Of a DNA stretch of 64,000 bases, positions 12,363 to 23,627 are shown in pieces. The notes below the pieces were generated by a model. That model ran no database searches, was not told the DNA's origin, and saw only the letters and a program-made list of their open reading frames with translations. The position numbers and the translations under genes were made by a program. This stretch comes from Telopea speciosissima (lineage: Eukaryota > Streptophyta > Magnoliopsida > Proteales > Proteaceae). Position 1 is the stretch's first letter, and every line of letters begins with the position of its first letter. The stretch lies in assembly GCF_018873765.1 (NCBI RefSeq), contig NC_057924.1:8246001-8310000 (forward strand), given 5' to 3'.

Positions 12363-12784
12363 TCATGACTGTAGAGTACACATTTCTATCAACCATGGAT
12401 TGAAAATGGGCCAAACCATCGGACACGTCACCGATAGAACCCTCTTTGCCAGAGAATCAGCTAAGCTGTTAATTTCTCTTGGAATAAAGCAAAAGTTATA
12501 TGTTTTAAAGAAAGAAGAGAGACGAATAATATCCTCCAAAATGCTCCTTAACTTCAAAGGGTATGTTGCAATTCCTTTTTGCAGATAGGAAATCACATCT
12601 TTGTTATCCAATTCAATTTCCACTTTATTATAGCCCTCTAAAACATCCTCCATTAGTGATGATTCGATAGCTAAGACCTCTCCAGTTGCAGTATCATCAA
12701 AATTTGTTGGAATTGACATGGTAAAAAGAGGGTTTCCATGATAATCTCGACAAATAAAACCCAAACCACCCTTCTATGAATTAG
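12363..12784 (-). pseudogene. L1 retroelement tail: RNase H-like (RVT_3) fragment
   Basis: About 135 codons open on the minus strand. GLGFICRDYHG, EVLAIESSLMEDVLEGY, VEIELDNKDVISYL, CFIPREINSLADSLAKR and a PMVWPIFNPWL end match the plant L1-associated RNase H-like domain. There is no start codon of its own (the open frame runs in from upstream) and no reverse transcriptase beside it. It is a 5'-truncated or eroded LINE tail, not a host gene. Confidence 0.75.
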
Positions 12785-13739
12785 AAGGGAGACTCGCATT
12801 TTGCAACTTTACATATAAATTATTTTTCCAATAAGAGTAATAGTGTTATTTCATTTGCATATTAAAACATTGTGCTTAATAATGACATAATCATGTCATT
12901 TTTATTATTATTTTTTTTTAAAAAACCCCATGATATTTCTATCTTAAAAATCTCTTGAGAATAAGACAAGAGAATTAAAAGAAATTGTTAAGTTCTCAAT
13001 ACACCTATAGAGGTGTCATTGAGACACTCCCTTGTATAATTAATTAAGAATAAGAGTGTCAAAATCAAACCGAGCCATGTACATCAAAACTGTGAAACCA
13101 TTGAATAAATAGTTTGATTATGGTTTTAACTCATGAAAAACCATTTAAAACGAAACAGATATTAATACTATGTAATGGTAATAATTAAGCATTATTAAAT
13201 AATTAGTAAATATATAATGTACAAACAAACAATTATTTATAGAACACATATAAGAATTCAATTCATACTTCCATTTCAATAAAAAAAATTTAAAAAGAAT
13301 GGAAAATAGTCATTTGAATAAAATAAAAAAAAGAAGTTAAAATACCTTATAAAACCATGCCAACCCCTAAGGTATGCCATTATTTTAAAGCATCCACACT
13401 AAGTATGGTACTTATCAGAGGTTCCCCTGATCAATAAAGAAAAATTATAAACACACCCCTTGTCGTTAGTCCAAGGCTATTAAGTAGTGATGTTAGCAAG
13501 TAAAAATTTTCTTAAAGACAAATCGGCCCTTGTAATGACATGAAGTACCTATTATAACCTCCCAATTAAAAGAACCAAATCTTTCTTCTTCTTCAATCGA
13601 ACGAAGAAACCCTCTGCAACAGCTGTCAAACAAAGAAACCCTGCATACCGGCAACCAAAGAAACTGACGTCGAGCGACGAAGCTAGATAAGACCCTAACG
13701 AAGCTCTTCCTCACTTTGACGAGTACTGAAGATGCCCCG
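12785..13739. other. No gene recognised
   Basis: AT-rich DNA. At 13,490-13,735 there is a less AT-rich, UTR-like stretch with an ATG at 13,731 that stops after five codons. No supported product. Confidence 0.45.
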
Positions 13740-14090
13740 ATTCCTTTGAATGTAAGTTCACAAAACCATTGGTGCAAGAATCATATTTTGGTGGAATCGG
13801 ATTGCTCCAGCCTGATCACCCAGATTAACTCTGGGTGCTTTTATCTCGATGTTAGTTGTGTTGGTTATGACATCCTTCAGTCTCAGAAATCTTTTGTCTG
13901 TTGCTCCTTTAGCTTTATTCCAAAGTCTTCCAATTCTGTGGCAGATTCCTTGGCCCGGTCGGCCTTTTCAGCTAAGTCCCCGATAGTTTGGCCTCTTACC
14001 TCTCAGTGGCTTCTTAATCTCTGTTTGAAAGATGTCACTGCTTGTAATGACTTCTTTGGTCAATGATATTTCTTTCTACCAAAAAAAGAA
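13740..14090 (+). pseudogene. L1 retroelement tail: RNase H-like (RVT_3) fragment
   Basis: Plus-strand open frame with HILVESDCSSLITQIN, CSFSFIPKSSNSVADSLAR and PIVWPLTSQWLLNLCL, ending at a stop at 14,064-14,066. It is followed by TTTCTTTCTACCAAAAAAAG, a short A-rich LINE terminus. Same domain family as 12,363-12,784, opposite strand and different copy. Confidence 0.75.
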
Positions 14091-15933
14091 TCCAATTTTT
14101 TTAGTTGAAATCCTTAGTAAATTCGTATTTTTGTATCTGTGAATGCATGAACATCTAAGTTTTAGGGGTTTTATTGCAATTTATAAATAATATATGTATG
14201 TTTAGGCTTGATTGAGTTGAAAACCCTTAGTTTTAGGGTTAATAGAGCATATGGGGATTTGGAATGGAATCAGGGAATATCGAACCTAATTCTAGGGTTT
14301 TGCTTCACAAAACATCATTGCATTTTCAGATTTGAGGACCCTATCGTAGGGATCCTGAGACTACTTCCAGCCAAATCAATCTCCAATTCCAGTTCTGAGA
14401 CAAATTCCAACGACGAGAGCGCACACACACACACACCCTCGAGCCCCTTGTTGTACCAGAGAGTGCACACACACACCCTAACTGGTGTAGGCTTTTTTAT
14501 GTTTCAGATTTGAGGGCCCTATTGTAGGGTTTTTTTATGTTTTAGTGGAGGGAATTTTAGTAAATTGCATTTCATAGGTTAACCCCTTTAGAATTTGGGT
14601 AACGGTTGTATTTGCATATTTAGTGACTTAGTGTGGGTGATTTAAAATAATGGCATATCTCATGGGGTGGCGTTGATAATTTCCCTTTTATAAATGGTTT
14701 TCATTTCAACATGTGGAACCATTTATTAAAGGATTGGTTTCACTTAAAAATCTTACATTGAATTGAACCGGACCGTTAATTCTAAAATCGAACCGTTTGA
14801 CACCCTTTTAAAGAAGTTCTATATTTGGCTCATGGTTACAACTTACAATGCGGTGTAAGTACGAAAATATCCCAAATCATACAGCTAAGAGCCTAAGACT
14901 ACAAATAGAACGAGAATCACAAAAGGACAAACCAACAAACGCAAACTAGGGGCACTGGCATTGGCAATATATGTTAATCCGAGATGCCCTTCAACTCTTT
15001 CACTGTTATTATCATTAACTCCTAAGGTTAATACAGACAGCTTTTGCTTTGGATTCCCTGCTTCTATGCTCTCTAATACCTAATCTAGCCAAACCCTGCA
15101 CCCTAGTCTCAGTGGGTCAGTGGGCCAGTGGGCCAGTGGCCAGGCTAGATACATATTGCTCTGTCTGTTGTTCAACACAATAAATACACAGTGGCCTCTA
15201 GACTCTCTACCAACAATGAATGGCTTTTTCATCTAGTCAAATTGAGTTCAGCTTTCTTTCTCTTCTCTGTTTTTTTCAGACTTTTTATCTTGGATTTACA
15301 CCTCTGGAAGTGTGTTATTAATGGAAGAAATTGAAGAAGAAAAATATGAGGATACTGAACGATCAAATCACTCCTAAAATACTATTTCACCTTCAAAATT
15401 AAATCCAGGCCTTTTTGTGTTACAATCAAAAGATTCTGACACTGATAACACTGAGAGAAGTGGAAAAGGTCTATTTAAACTGTCTTTGACAAATGCATTA
15501 CAGTGTGTTGCAGAATTGCAGTGCAAAGGATCCGATCTCGGTGAATAAAACAATGGCAGAGGAAGGTGGCAATGTATTTGTGGTGTTAGATCGAAACACT
15601 ACCAAACCCAATTGTTAATTAACGCAATTCTTCGAGTACATTTTGTATGTAAATTTTATAAACAAAACGATCGACCACCATTCCAATAGTGAAATACAGC
15701 ACAGAGAAGGAAGAAAAAAGAAAAACTCATTCAAACCCAGAAGAACCCACCTCTCATCTTTCTCCTCTTCTTCTTTTGTACACAACCATCGAAATTTGAG
15801 AGAGAAAAAAATTAATGAACACAGAAAACAAGAAAGGAGAAAAATTAAAGAAAAAAGAACAGGGCTAGTAAGAGGATAATGTGGGATGACAAGAGGTAGT
15901 ACTTTAACTGTAAATCGACGCTACTTGCAGTAA
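14091..15933. other. Intergenic; 3' flank of the proline-rich protein gene
   Basis: No coding exon. Contains CA-dinucleotide stretches near 14,424-14,475 and a GGGCCAGTGG triple direct repeat near 15,117-15,142. The last few hundred bases up to 15,933 are probably 3' UTR and flank of the minus-strand gene that ends there. Confidence 0.4.
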
Positions 15934-16245
15934 TTAATCCGACTGCTGCGAATGCACAGGGCCTTGAGCGACTACCCCTGTACTCGGTGGGTTGTAAGGA
16001 GGAGTCGCCGTCGCCGTCGCCGGGATCGGGTTGGGATATGGAGGAGGTCGACAGTTTCCTCCGCTGCAGGGGTTAGAGAACAATGGCTCCGGATCGGGGG
16101 AATGCTGGCAGCTTTCACCGTTACACTTGTGGTTCTTTTGGAGTCCATGACGGAATACTCCGAAGCCTACGATTAGACCCACCATCACCAGCACTGCTAT
16201 TATGAAGATGAAGATCTTCGTTGCTTTCCCCACATAACACATCAT
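15934..16245 (-). CDS. Small membrane-anchored proline-rich protein
   Basis: Single-exon minus-strand frame of 103 residues starting MMCYVGKATKIF. One hydrophobic segment (about residues 10-30, FIFIIAVLVMVGLIVGFGVF) follows a short basic, Cys-containing N-terminus. The rest is a short Cys/His stretch (KCNGESCQ) and a Pro-rich tail with PPPYPNPIP and PPYNPPSTG. This layout matches small plant proteins annotated as hydroxyproline-rich or uncharacterised transmembrane proteins, whose N-terminal CYVGKATKIF block is conserved. No enzymatic motif is present and the molecular role is unknown to me. A second ATG lies one codon downstream; either could initiate. The A/T-rich stretch 16,250-16,310 just upstream would be 5' UTR. 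Confidence 0.75.
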   Translation of the reverse strand: MMCYVGKATKIFIFIIAVLVMVGLIVGFGVFRHGLQKNHKCNGESCQHSPDPEPLFSNPCSGGNCRPPPYPNPIPATATATPPYNPPSTGVVAQGPVHSQQSD

Positions 16246-18532
16246 GCAGTTTTTCTTCTTTCAGATTTCTTTTTAGGGAAGAATTTTTTAAAAGAAAAGA
16301 AGAAAAAATTGGGTAAAACCAAACTGGGATTGCTTCTCTTTCGTTGTAATAAGGTTCAGGTTGAGTGTAAGGGGGCAAAGGGAGAAGGGTTTTGTTTCTT
16401 TTTCTTTCTCCTTCTACTGTTTGTCATGATTTTGGATCTAAATAAACAGTATAAGGAGAAGAAGATGAAGAAAAATTCTGCATTTTGGCTAAATTTGGGG
16501 ATGGCTGAATGGGTGTTAACAATAAAAACGAAAAGAGAGTATTGTTGAGGGAGTTGCAGTCACCTGAAGTCAATTATAGGAAAAGGGTAGTGAGGACTGA
16601 GGACTGAAGAAGATGCTTTGCTGGTGAAAAAGGTTCAACATAGTATATAGAGTTGGTGAAAGAAACAGAGTGATTACCCAGTTCTCCGTTCGTAGGGGGG
16701 TGAATCTGAAGGGCATTTGAGGGATTTGATGGAGACCAGAAGTGAAAGTGAAAAGACGAAGGGAAAGTTGTAAAACAAAACCAGGTTGGCGAATCAATCT
16801 GGTACCGACGACCAAGGCTCAGGAATCAGGACTCGGGAGTCGGGAGTCGGGACCAGAGGGGGACCCTCTCTTCGTCCTCTTGCTTGGATGTCACTCTGCC
16901 ATTTCTGTACTTGGGAAGTTGGGAACTGGGAATTTGGGAAGGAACAAACAAACTGAGCAAGAGCAGCAGAAGCAAAAGCAGAGTTGCAGCAGCTTAGTTG
17001 TCACTTGGCAGAGTCTGGTAATGTTTTTGGATTGTTTGAGTGGTTTTGACAGAATGGAGTAAACTCTTAAACAGTCAATCAATGCTACGCTCTGATTCCC
17101 AGGATGTTCAGAGTGCAGTTGTACTGTGTACGATTGATTCACCTCGTTCCTAGTTCCAAAGTTGCATTGTTCCTCATTTCCTCCTATCTATTCCAGCCTT
17201 CCAGGCAGCCATTCTGGTTTTACTAAAACCTTCATTGTATTTCTTACCAAAAAAAAACCTTCATTGTAGAGAGTAAAGGTTTATGCTTTGGGCTTGGTTT
17301 GGGGAAGAAGATTAATTTGGTTTTAAACCTCCATTGTAGAGGGTAAAGGTCTCTGCTTTAGGCTTGGTGTGGGAATATTGGATGACATTGTTCAGCCCAT
17401 GAATTGAGCTTAAGTTTTTAATTCAAGGTTTGGTTGTTTATTCCGTCAGTCACGGTGAATGGAAATCTATTTGTCACAGACTAAAGAATGAGCATGGAAG
17501 GGTATCATGAGGATATTTTGGGACTTGTACTAAAACTCTATAAGGATTTATAAACTCTAGGAGGGCTTGATGAATCTTCAGTGTGCTGTGAAGAAAAACT
17601 TTCTCCATAGGGTAACACTACAATATTATGTAATTATGTGGAAGTCCAAATTTTTAAGATATCTAGTACTGTCTATTTGGAGCTTAGTTAGTAAATTTGG
17701 GAACGGCAATTGAATGGAAACGGATACGTTTGGCAATTAAACGGATTAGACGGTAATAATACTTTTCAAAAATCCAGTGTAATAAAACACATACGATAAT
17801 AATACGATACGTGTTTAATACGATCGCTCTATAAGCAAAAATACGGGCATATATTCACTATGTAATAGACATGCACCACCTAATAAACAAAATAATAGTA
17901 TATAGATAATGATTTTATCAAAAAGAAACCTCACAACTAAAATAAACACACAATATAATATCCCCTATTGCATCTCATAAGATTATCATTTAACAAATCA
18001 AAATATCAATAAAAGTATCTCATCCGACATAAGAAAAAAAAATAAGATATAATGTGTTCTAGAACTCATCTCTAAGATGAGCTCACATCAATGAACTCAG
18101 CTCTAAGATGAACTAACATCATCAATGGAAGTTCATTTGCCTTTGCAATCAACAATTTACCCAGTTGCAATTTTTCGGCCACCTGAACTGAAATGAGAAC
18201 GAAGATGAAGAAGATGAATGGAATGGGGGGGGGTAGTCAACGGCTAGGGTTCGAAGAGAAGAAGACCAAAATCGTATCATGCGAAGGTTTTGTTTTGCGT
18301 TTTTTCTTCTTTAAGTTTTGAGTTTTTTTTTTTTAACAAAACTAAACTTAAATTAAAAAGTATTAAACACATTTAATTCGTGTTTAATACGTGTATAATA
18401 CGGGTGCACTTAAAAAAAAAGTATTTTACCATATATATGAAAATCTACGATAAAATATGTTTTTTTGAATTAAACGTTCGAATACGTGTATAATACGTGA
18501 ACTTACTAACTAAGATTTGTAGTAAACTTACT
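16246..18532. other. Upstream flank and AT-rich repeat DNA, no gene
   Basis: Holds the probable promoter of the proline-rich protein gene. Two diverged direct copies lie at 17,258-17,301 and 17,327-17,372 (CATTGTAGAG.GTAAAGGT then CTT.GGCTTGGT). The part from about 17,700 to 18,510 is rich in ATACG/TATAATACG motifs and looks like the interior of an unclassified transposon. Confidence 0.4.
17225..17268 (+). repeat. Ultra-short LINE-tail insertion in a 15-bp duplication
   Basis: Direct repeats AAAACCTTCATTGTA at 17,225-17,239 and 17,254-17,268 enclose only 14 bases, TTTCTTACCAAAAA. Those bases match the 3' termini of the L1 fragments at 14,070-14,090 and 30,040-30,060. The simplest reading is an L1 insertion truncated almost at its poly(A). 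Confidence 0.55.
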
Positions 18533-19182
18533 AGGCAAGAGATCTCTACTTGGTCGCATGGTCTCTACACAAGCGTCTAGGCCAATGAGTGAGCATGTCT
18601 GACTAGGGCTGCAATAGGGTCGGGTTGAGCCGGGTTTTTTAAAACCCTAGCCCAACCCTGAATCCCCTTAGCTGGGCCCAGGCCCACCCTGACCCTGACT
18701 TAGGGCCTAAATACCTTGACCCTATCCCTGACCCTGACGGGCCAACCCCAGCCCAAGCCCACCCTGATTGGCCCTGGCCCTATAATAATTAAATTAAAAT
18801 AACAAGACTATGAAAGATATGAGAGAGGAAGCTTGAACCAAGACCTTTTGGTTGGAATTGGTTTTTACACAAAACAAACTACCAAACGCGCTAAGCACTT
18901 GATATATGAATAAAGAAATTTCTTCAAGGCCAAAATCAGGGTCAGGCTGACCCGAGGTCTCAACCTTGACCCGACCCTGACTCAGGGCCAGGAATTTCTG
19001 GCCCTAACCCGCCCTCAGGGCCAAAAATCTTAGACCAAGCCCTGTTCAGGTTCAGGGCGGGTTCGGGCCGACAGGGCCAAACTTGCAGCCCTACGTCTGA
19101 GTATCTACTTACGGGCAAAGGCATCATCTCACGATATCCTGTGAGAGGGCATAAGAAACACCACTAAGTAGAGATCTTTTTC
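18533..19182. mobile_element. MITE interrupted by a hAT element
   Basis: The outer ends are inverted repeats of AGATCTCTACTTGGT type (left near 18,540, right near 19,165-19,178). The left inner part, GTCGCATGGTCTCTACACAAG, recurs in reverse at 59,047-59,170. The two halves are separated by the hAT-like element at 18,604-19,093, giving a nested insertion. Confidence 0.6.
18604..19093. mobile_element. Non-autonomous hAT-like element
   Basis: 490 bp bounded by the 11-bp inverted repeat TAGGGCTGCAA. The 8-bp flanks TGTCTGAC (18,596-18,603) and CGTCTGAG (19,094-19,101) agree at six positions, consistent with an aged hAT duplication. The interior is GC-rich with repeated CCCTGACCCTGA-like blocks; no transposase frame. 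Confidence 0.75.
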
Positions 19183-19469
19183 CCATTAGAGAGTGAGGTG
19201 GAGAGAGCCAAAGTATCAAAATTACCGTACTACCCTTGTGAAATAAAAAAAAATCGTATTCATGTTGATGCCTTGCACACGCTCTCATTGGCCTTCAATG
19301 TGAGGCAACGCAATCTCTTGACCCTTTTTTGTTTAACATAAATTCTTTGGTTTTTTTCCGAATGAAATTTGTTTCAAATCATTGCAAATTCTTTGTATTT
19401 GTTAATCGATGTTGTGTCTCAACTTGTTCCTCTATCCAGACATAGCCCAACACAAAAGACCGGTGCACC

Positions 19470-20333
19470 TAGGGGTGTCAATTCCAGGCCCGGACCTGCA
19501 GCCCCGACCGAGTCCGCCCGATTAAAGCCCGACCCGACCCGGGCCGATTACTAAACATGTCGAGCCTAGGTCAGACACGTTTAGTAATCGGGCGATCGCG
19601 GTGTGAGGTCCTAGCCCATTGGCCGCCCGACATGACCGATCGATTCCAGGCCCGACCTAGACCGACTGGTTACAGTCCGACCCTTTAAGTTATAAACTTC
19701 TCCTCCCCTTCCTTCCAAATTTCCTATTTTTGTTTATTTCTTTGTCTGTCTTTGACATTTATTTGTTAGATACACTAACATAGACGAAATGAGGCTTAAT
19801 TTTTAGTTTTTAGATCTTACTTTGTTAGATGTGCTTCTATTTGGTGGTGTGCTGTAATTTTTTTTCTCCCTCAACTTACTTTGTTAGATGTGCCTTCTAT
19901 TCAGTGTTGTGCTGCTATTTTTTTCCCCTCTACTTGCTTTGTTAGATATGCTTCTATTGGGTTTTGTGCTACTATTTTAGTTGGGATACGCTTTATTTGA
20001 CTTTGAGTTGAGTTGTACCGTGACTGCCCAACGGTGTGATGATTTGAACTTAAAATTCTGGTTGCATGTCAATTAGTAAAACCACACCGTTTAGAGACTG
20101 TTTAGAGTTCAACGGCTCATTAGTCCATTTCGAGCCCGGTTTAGACCCGTTTAGCCCGAATAAGGCTGTCCCAATTAAAGACCGAACACCGACCGACCGA
20201 AATGAAACCGTACCATGTCCGCCCAAGGCAAGCCCGAATGCCTAAACGATCAGAAATGGTACAGCCTATAAAATTGGTGAGGCCCGACTAGACCCGACCA
20301 AGACCAACCGAGCCCGACCTGTTGACACCCCTA
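19470..20333. mobile_element. Non-autonomous hAT-like element
   Basis: 864 bp with exact 12-bp terminal inverted repeats TAGGGGTGTCAA, flanked by a perfect 8-bp duplication GGTGCACC (19,462-19,469 and 20,334-20,341) that is itself palindromic. Subterminal regions are dense in CCCGAC/CGGGC motifs in both orientations, as expected for transposase-binding repeats of hAT elements. No transposase is encoded. Confidence 0.88.
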
Positions 20334-20400
20334 GGTGCACCCTTAGTCTTGTCTACCTTTCCAAGGTGCGCACATCTTTTCGCGTTGGACTGTGTCCTGG

Positions 20401-20559
20401 GAATTTTTATCCTCTCCTATTACAACACGGTGTTATACTGAATCGTGCGACGACTGCTGAGGCCATGTGCACCATGTAGGGCCCGTTGTGCCATATGGCC
20501 TCTGCAGCGCCGCACGATGCAATACAGCATCATGCTGTAGCAAAAGAGGATAACGATTC
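20401..20559. mobile_element. MULE-type MITE with 9-bp target duplication
   Basis: 159 bp, arms starting GAATTTTTATCCTCT (left) and GAATCGTTATCCTCT (right, reverse complement) and pairing for about 55 bp. Flanked by GTGTCCTGG at 20,392-20,400 and 20,560-20,568, a perfect 9-bp duplication. The terminal motif resembles that of 10,008-10,190, suggesting one family. Confidence 0.82.
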
Positions 20560-20916
20560 GTGTCCTGGAAGCTTTACACGCCATGCCCAGTGACCAGTTA
20601 ATGTTCCTTTTCCTTTGTTTATGATACTTGTATGTCTTTTTTCCCATGTTTGTACTCTCGTCCCAACAGTGGGTTCATTTAACATTGATTTTGCTCGGAA
20701 GTCCTGTCCGGTTGGGGTTTGAGGTCGGCCCAACTTGATCCAATCAGACCAGATATCAACCAATATACTTTTTTCCTTTTCACTAGAAATAAAGAAACAA
20801 ACTGTACAAGCATATCCACAGTCACACATCAAACTGACATCATCTTAGCACACCTGTAGATCATGAGGATCAGAAACATATACAACTATATCCACACCAT
20901 CAAACTCTTGTAGATT

Positions 20917-22167
20917 TCAACTAAGCTTTAAGGCACGAAATGAGTGGGCAAAACCATCAATCCTTTTCTTAATCTCTTCAGGGTTGGCCCCTACAAGCTT
21001 ATCTACTTGGGCTCCCTCCCTCAACAGCACAAAGGTGGGCATGGCCTTTACCTCCATCTTCGATGCCACCTCCTAATCCATCCCAAAACAACACAAGATA
21101 AACACTAAAATAAAATTGTATTACTAGAAACTTACAGAGTTTTCCTAAACTGTGTGCCGTTAGCTGTTTTGGATTTGAATAACAGAACAAGATTACAGTA
21201 CAGGAGTGAGGAGTGAGGACCCAGATGGACTGGTAGAGATTATGTCAAAAGTGTCAACCTACCCAGAAAAGCAAGATTCTTAGATGCTTTTTTTTTCCTG
21301 TTCGATGGAAGAAATAGTTCGAAGAGGTTGACATGACATGATTGGAATTTCCAAATGGACTAATTTTTTGGAGTTGCATTCCTAATCATTGTTTTCTGGT
21401 TTCAGAGGTTAATCTCTCTAGAACCCACCTGCAACACAATTGTGTTCTCTCTAATCACCAGAGCCACCATTGACATAAGGGTTCAAAGCTCAAGTGTAAA
21501 GGACTACGAAAACAGAGCAACATGGACAGTGGTCGAATCTGGGTTGAGGAATTGAGTTAGGGTTAGGAAGTATGATCTGATAATTGAATGAATTCATGAG
21601 AATTTGAGATTAATCAGCTCTGAATTAGATTGGTTTTGGTACAAACTACAAAACCCTGAAGATCCCAGCTGGGTAAGTTGAGATGCTTCAAGATTCATAC
21701 CAGAAGCAGAGGTGATGATGGCGATGATTCAATTCCAGAAAAGGGGGAGAAGAGATAAAAAGAATTAACTGGGTTTGATTCTAGTACCTTAACTTCATCG
21801 ACATCTACGCAGAGAAACAAGATATCCTGGTGGACCAAAGCCAGCTCTTCGAATAGTTGGTTCATCACCACCGACGGCATGCACCAGGCCGCCGTGAAAT
21901 GTATCACCACCTATAGATTGAAAAAATTTCACAAACATGTAACAACCACCACCAACAAAACCAAAATTTTCGTTCCAAATTAATAAGGATAAATGGATAA
22001 TGGAGTAATGAAGAACTACTCTCTTTTTCATTAGAAAGATTGTGATGGAGACTTACAGGGCATCCCTGGTAGTTAGCCTGGTTCACCAACGAATCCCATG
22101 ATTCCTGTGATTTCACCTTCACTACCTTGGACTTCACAGACTCCTCTTCCTCCACCTGACCTTCCAT
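20917..22167 (-). CDS. CXXS1: Thioredoxin-like protein, CXXS1 type
   Basis: Three minus-strand exons: 22,057-22,167, 21,788-21,910 and 20,917-21,072, all with GT-AG borders and phase-0 joints, giving 129 residues. The thioredoxin fold is evident: a short acidic/basic N-terminus, VVIHFTAAWCMPS (active-site loop, Cys at about residue 47), LFLCVDVDEVKEVASKMEV, the cis-proline segment KAMPTFVLL and LVGANPEEIKKRIDGF. The second active-site cysteine is replaced by serine (WCMPS instead of WCGPC), the hallmark of the plant CXXS subgroup; Arabidopsis CXXS1 has WCIPS. Such proteins cannot act as ordinary dithiol reductases and are thought to act as monothiol or isomerase-like redox proteins in the cytosol. 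The length is close to the Arabidopsis protein, with a slightly longer N-terminus. No lesion is visible. Confidence 0.95.
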
Positions 22168-23467
22168 CTTTTCTTCTTCTTCTTCCTTCTCAATTCTTCT
22201 ATGTGAGTGTTTCTATATATTTATAGAAGAGTTTTAAATTTTAAATTTTTAATGGAAATTGAGTATCAGAAACCGTAGGAGCTGCTCCTTGTTTTTTTCT
22301 CTCTAATGGTGGGATATGCATGAACCCGTAAATTCGATTAGTTCCTTTTATGGGCCCCACTTATGTTACATCCATATCTAGAAATATAAAATATTTTTCT
22401 TTTTTCTTTATCCTCTGTTCTTGATTTTTTTTTCTTATTTTTTATTTTAAAGTAAAAATATCTTCTTAGCCATTGTATCAATCTGAACCGTCTATTAGGT
22501 ACATTTCCTCTATGGATTTTGTGGCCACGTGTCAAAACAATGTAAGGAAGTTTCTCGTCTTGAAAATATTTTTTTCGTGCTTATCCACTTGAGGGAACTG
22601 TTTTTGGGTTTTTGCTTCTGTTTTTGGAAGAGAAAGAATATATTTCCTGCTTCTCCATATTGTTTTTTGATAAACTGCTTCTCCATATTGTTGCACGACT
22701 CTTGTTCTATCATATGGCCCACAACCGACACAGCCGCCATAATGAATCGGACCTTTTTTTTTTCTTCCTCCGTTGAAGCATCACTCCATTTCATGGGATT
22801 GGAATTTCTCTATTTTTAGGATAGGATAAGGAAGGAAAGAACACATACATACATACATATATATATGTATACATATATACATAATTTTGTATGCCTAATG
22901 ACATGAACATGCTTCGTGTAATAGAGGATTTCATATCATTTTCCGTATTAAAGTTTTCGGAGAAGGATCTATACTCTAGTGGTGTGTTATAGAAATTTAC
23001 ACGCATCTTATTGACTGTGTATCTCCAATTATTATTGCAATCCTCTTGTTATGTGTCAGGGTTTACTCTAGGGTATGGGCATTAGATTAAGTAATTTAGT
23101 ATGGAATAGGTTAAATAGCTTGATTTAACACGTTTCATCGGTTTTAGAATTTTTCGCATTTGATCAAGTATCTAACATTTCATATCAAAGTCAGTCACCA
23201 TGTTTTGGGTTCGAGTCACAGAAAAGACTACCTAGGAGGTCTACTTGGAGTAACTTGAAAGCCGTTAAGAAAAGACTATCTATCGCCTAAGTAAAAGCTG
23301 CCTAGTGAGAGCAACTGATGACAACGATTGCGGACACGTAGTGATTTGTTATGTACATAATGAGATTCACTCTAGTGTCGACTTGATTTAACACATTCCA
23401 TCAGCTCTGAAACTTTTGACATATTGATACATAACACTCGTGTGCATGGAAGAAACATTTGAGGGAT
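22168..23467. other. Intergenic, no gene
   Basis: The first tens of bases are CT-rich and probably the CXXS1 5' UTR. A CATA/TA microsatellite lies at about 22,841-22,883. Nothing else is recognised. Confidence 0.45.
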
Positions 23468-23482
23468 GGCCATGGACATTCT

Positions 23483-23627
23483 TTATTTTTTTTTGGATTA
23501 AGAGCTTGTATAATAGGAGGGGGAGGGGGGAATTAGGGGATGGGGATAGGCCCCAAGGTGGTTTGAACTCATGACCTCTTATTTGAAGAGTTGGTCTTTT
23601 GTCAATTGAGCTAACTCCTTGGGGTAA
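23483..23627 (-). mobile_element. tRNA-derived SINE, family not recognised
   Basis: 145 bp between perfect 15-bp direct repeats GGCCATGGACATTCT (23,468-23,482 and 23,628-23,642). On the minus strand it begins GGAGTTAGCTCAATTGAC (A-box-like, as in tRNAs). It has GAGTTCAAACCACC (B-box-like) about 50 bases later and ends in an A-rich tail (AAAAAAAAATAAAG) next to the duplication. This is a complete retroposon structure with a pol III promoter and no coding capacity. Confidence 0.8.

Noticed and set aside
14208-14513. 101-codon plus-strand frame ending in a THTPSSP/THTLTG segment
   Set aside because: Contains CA-microsatellite translation and shows no conserved domain or splice context.
15643-15879. 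Basic plus-strand frame, 78 codons
   Set aside because: Low-complexity Lys/Arg/Ser translation of A-rich DNA lying in the likely 3' flank of the minus-strand gene.
16742-17062. 106-codon plus-strand frame upstream of the proline-rich protein gene
   Set aside because: Gln/Lys-rich low-complexity translation, overlapped by an equal frame on the other strand, no family resemblance.
22510-22819. Opposed frames of 94-96 codons on both strands
   Set aside because: Mutual shadows in AT-rich intergenic DNA with low-complexity Phe/Lys content.
23483-23627. A genuine tRNA gene at the tRNA-like head
   Set aside because: The acceptor stem cannot be closed and the unit is bounded by a 15-bp target duplication with an A-rich tail, which is a SINE structure.
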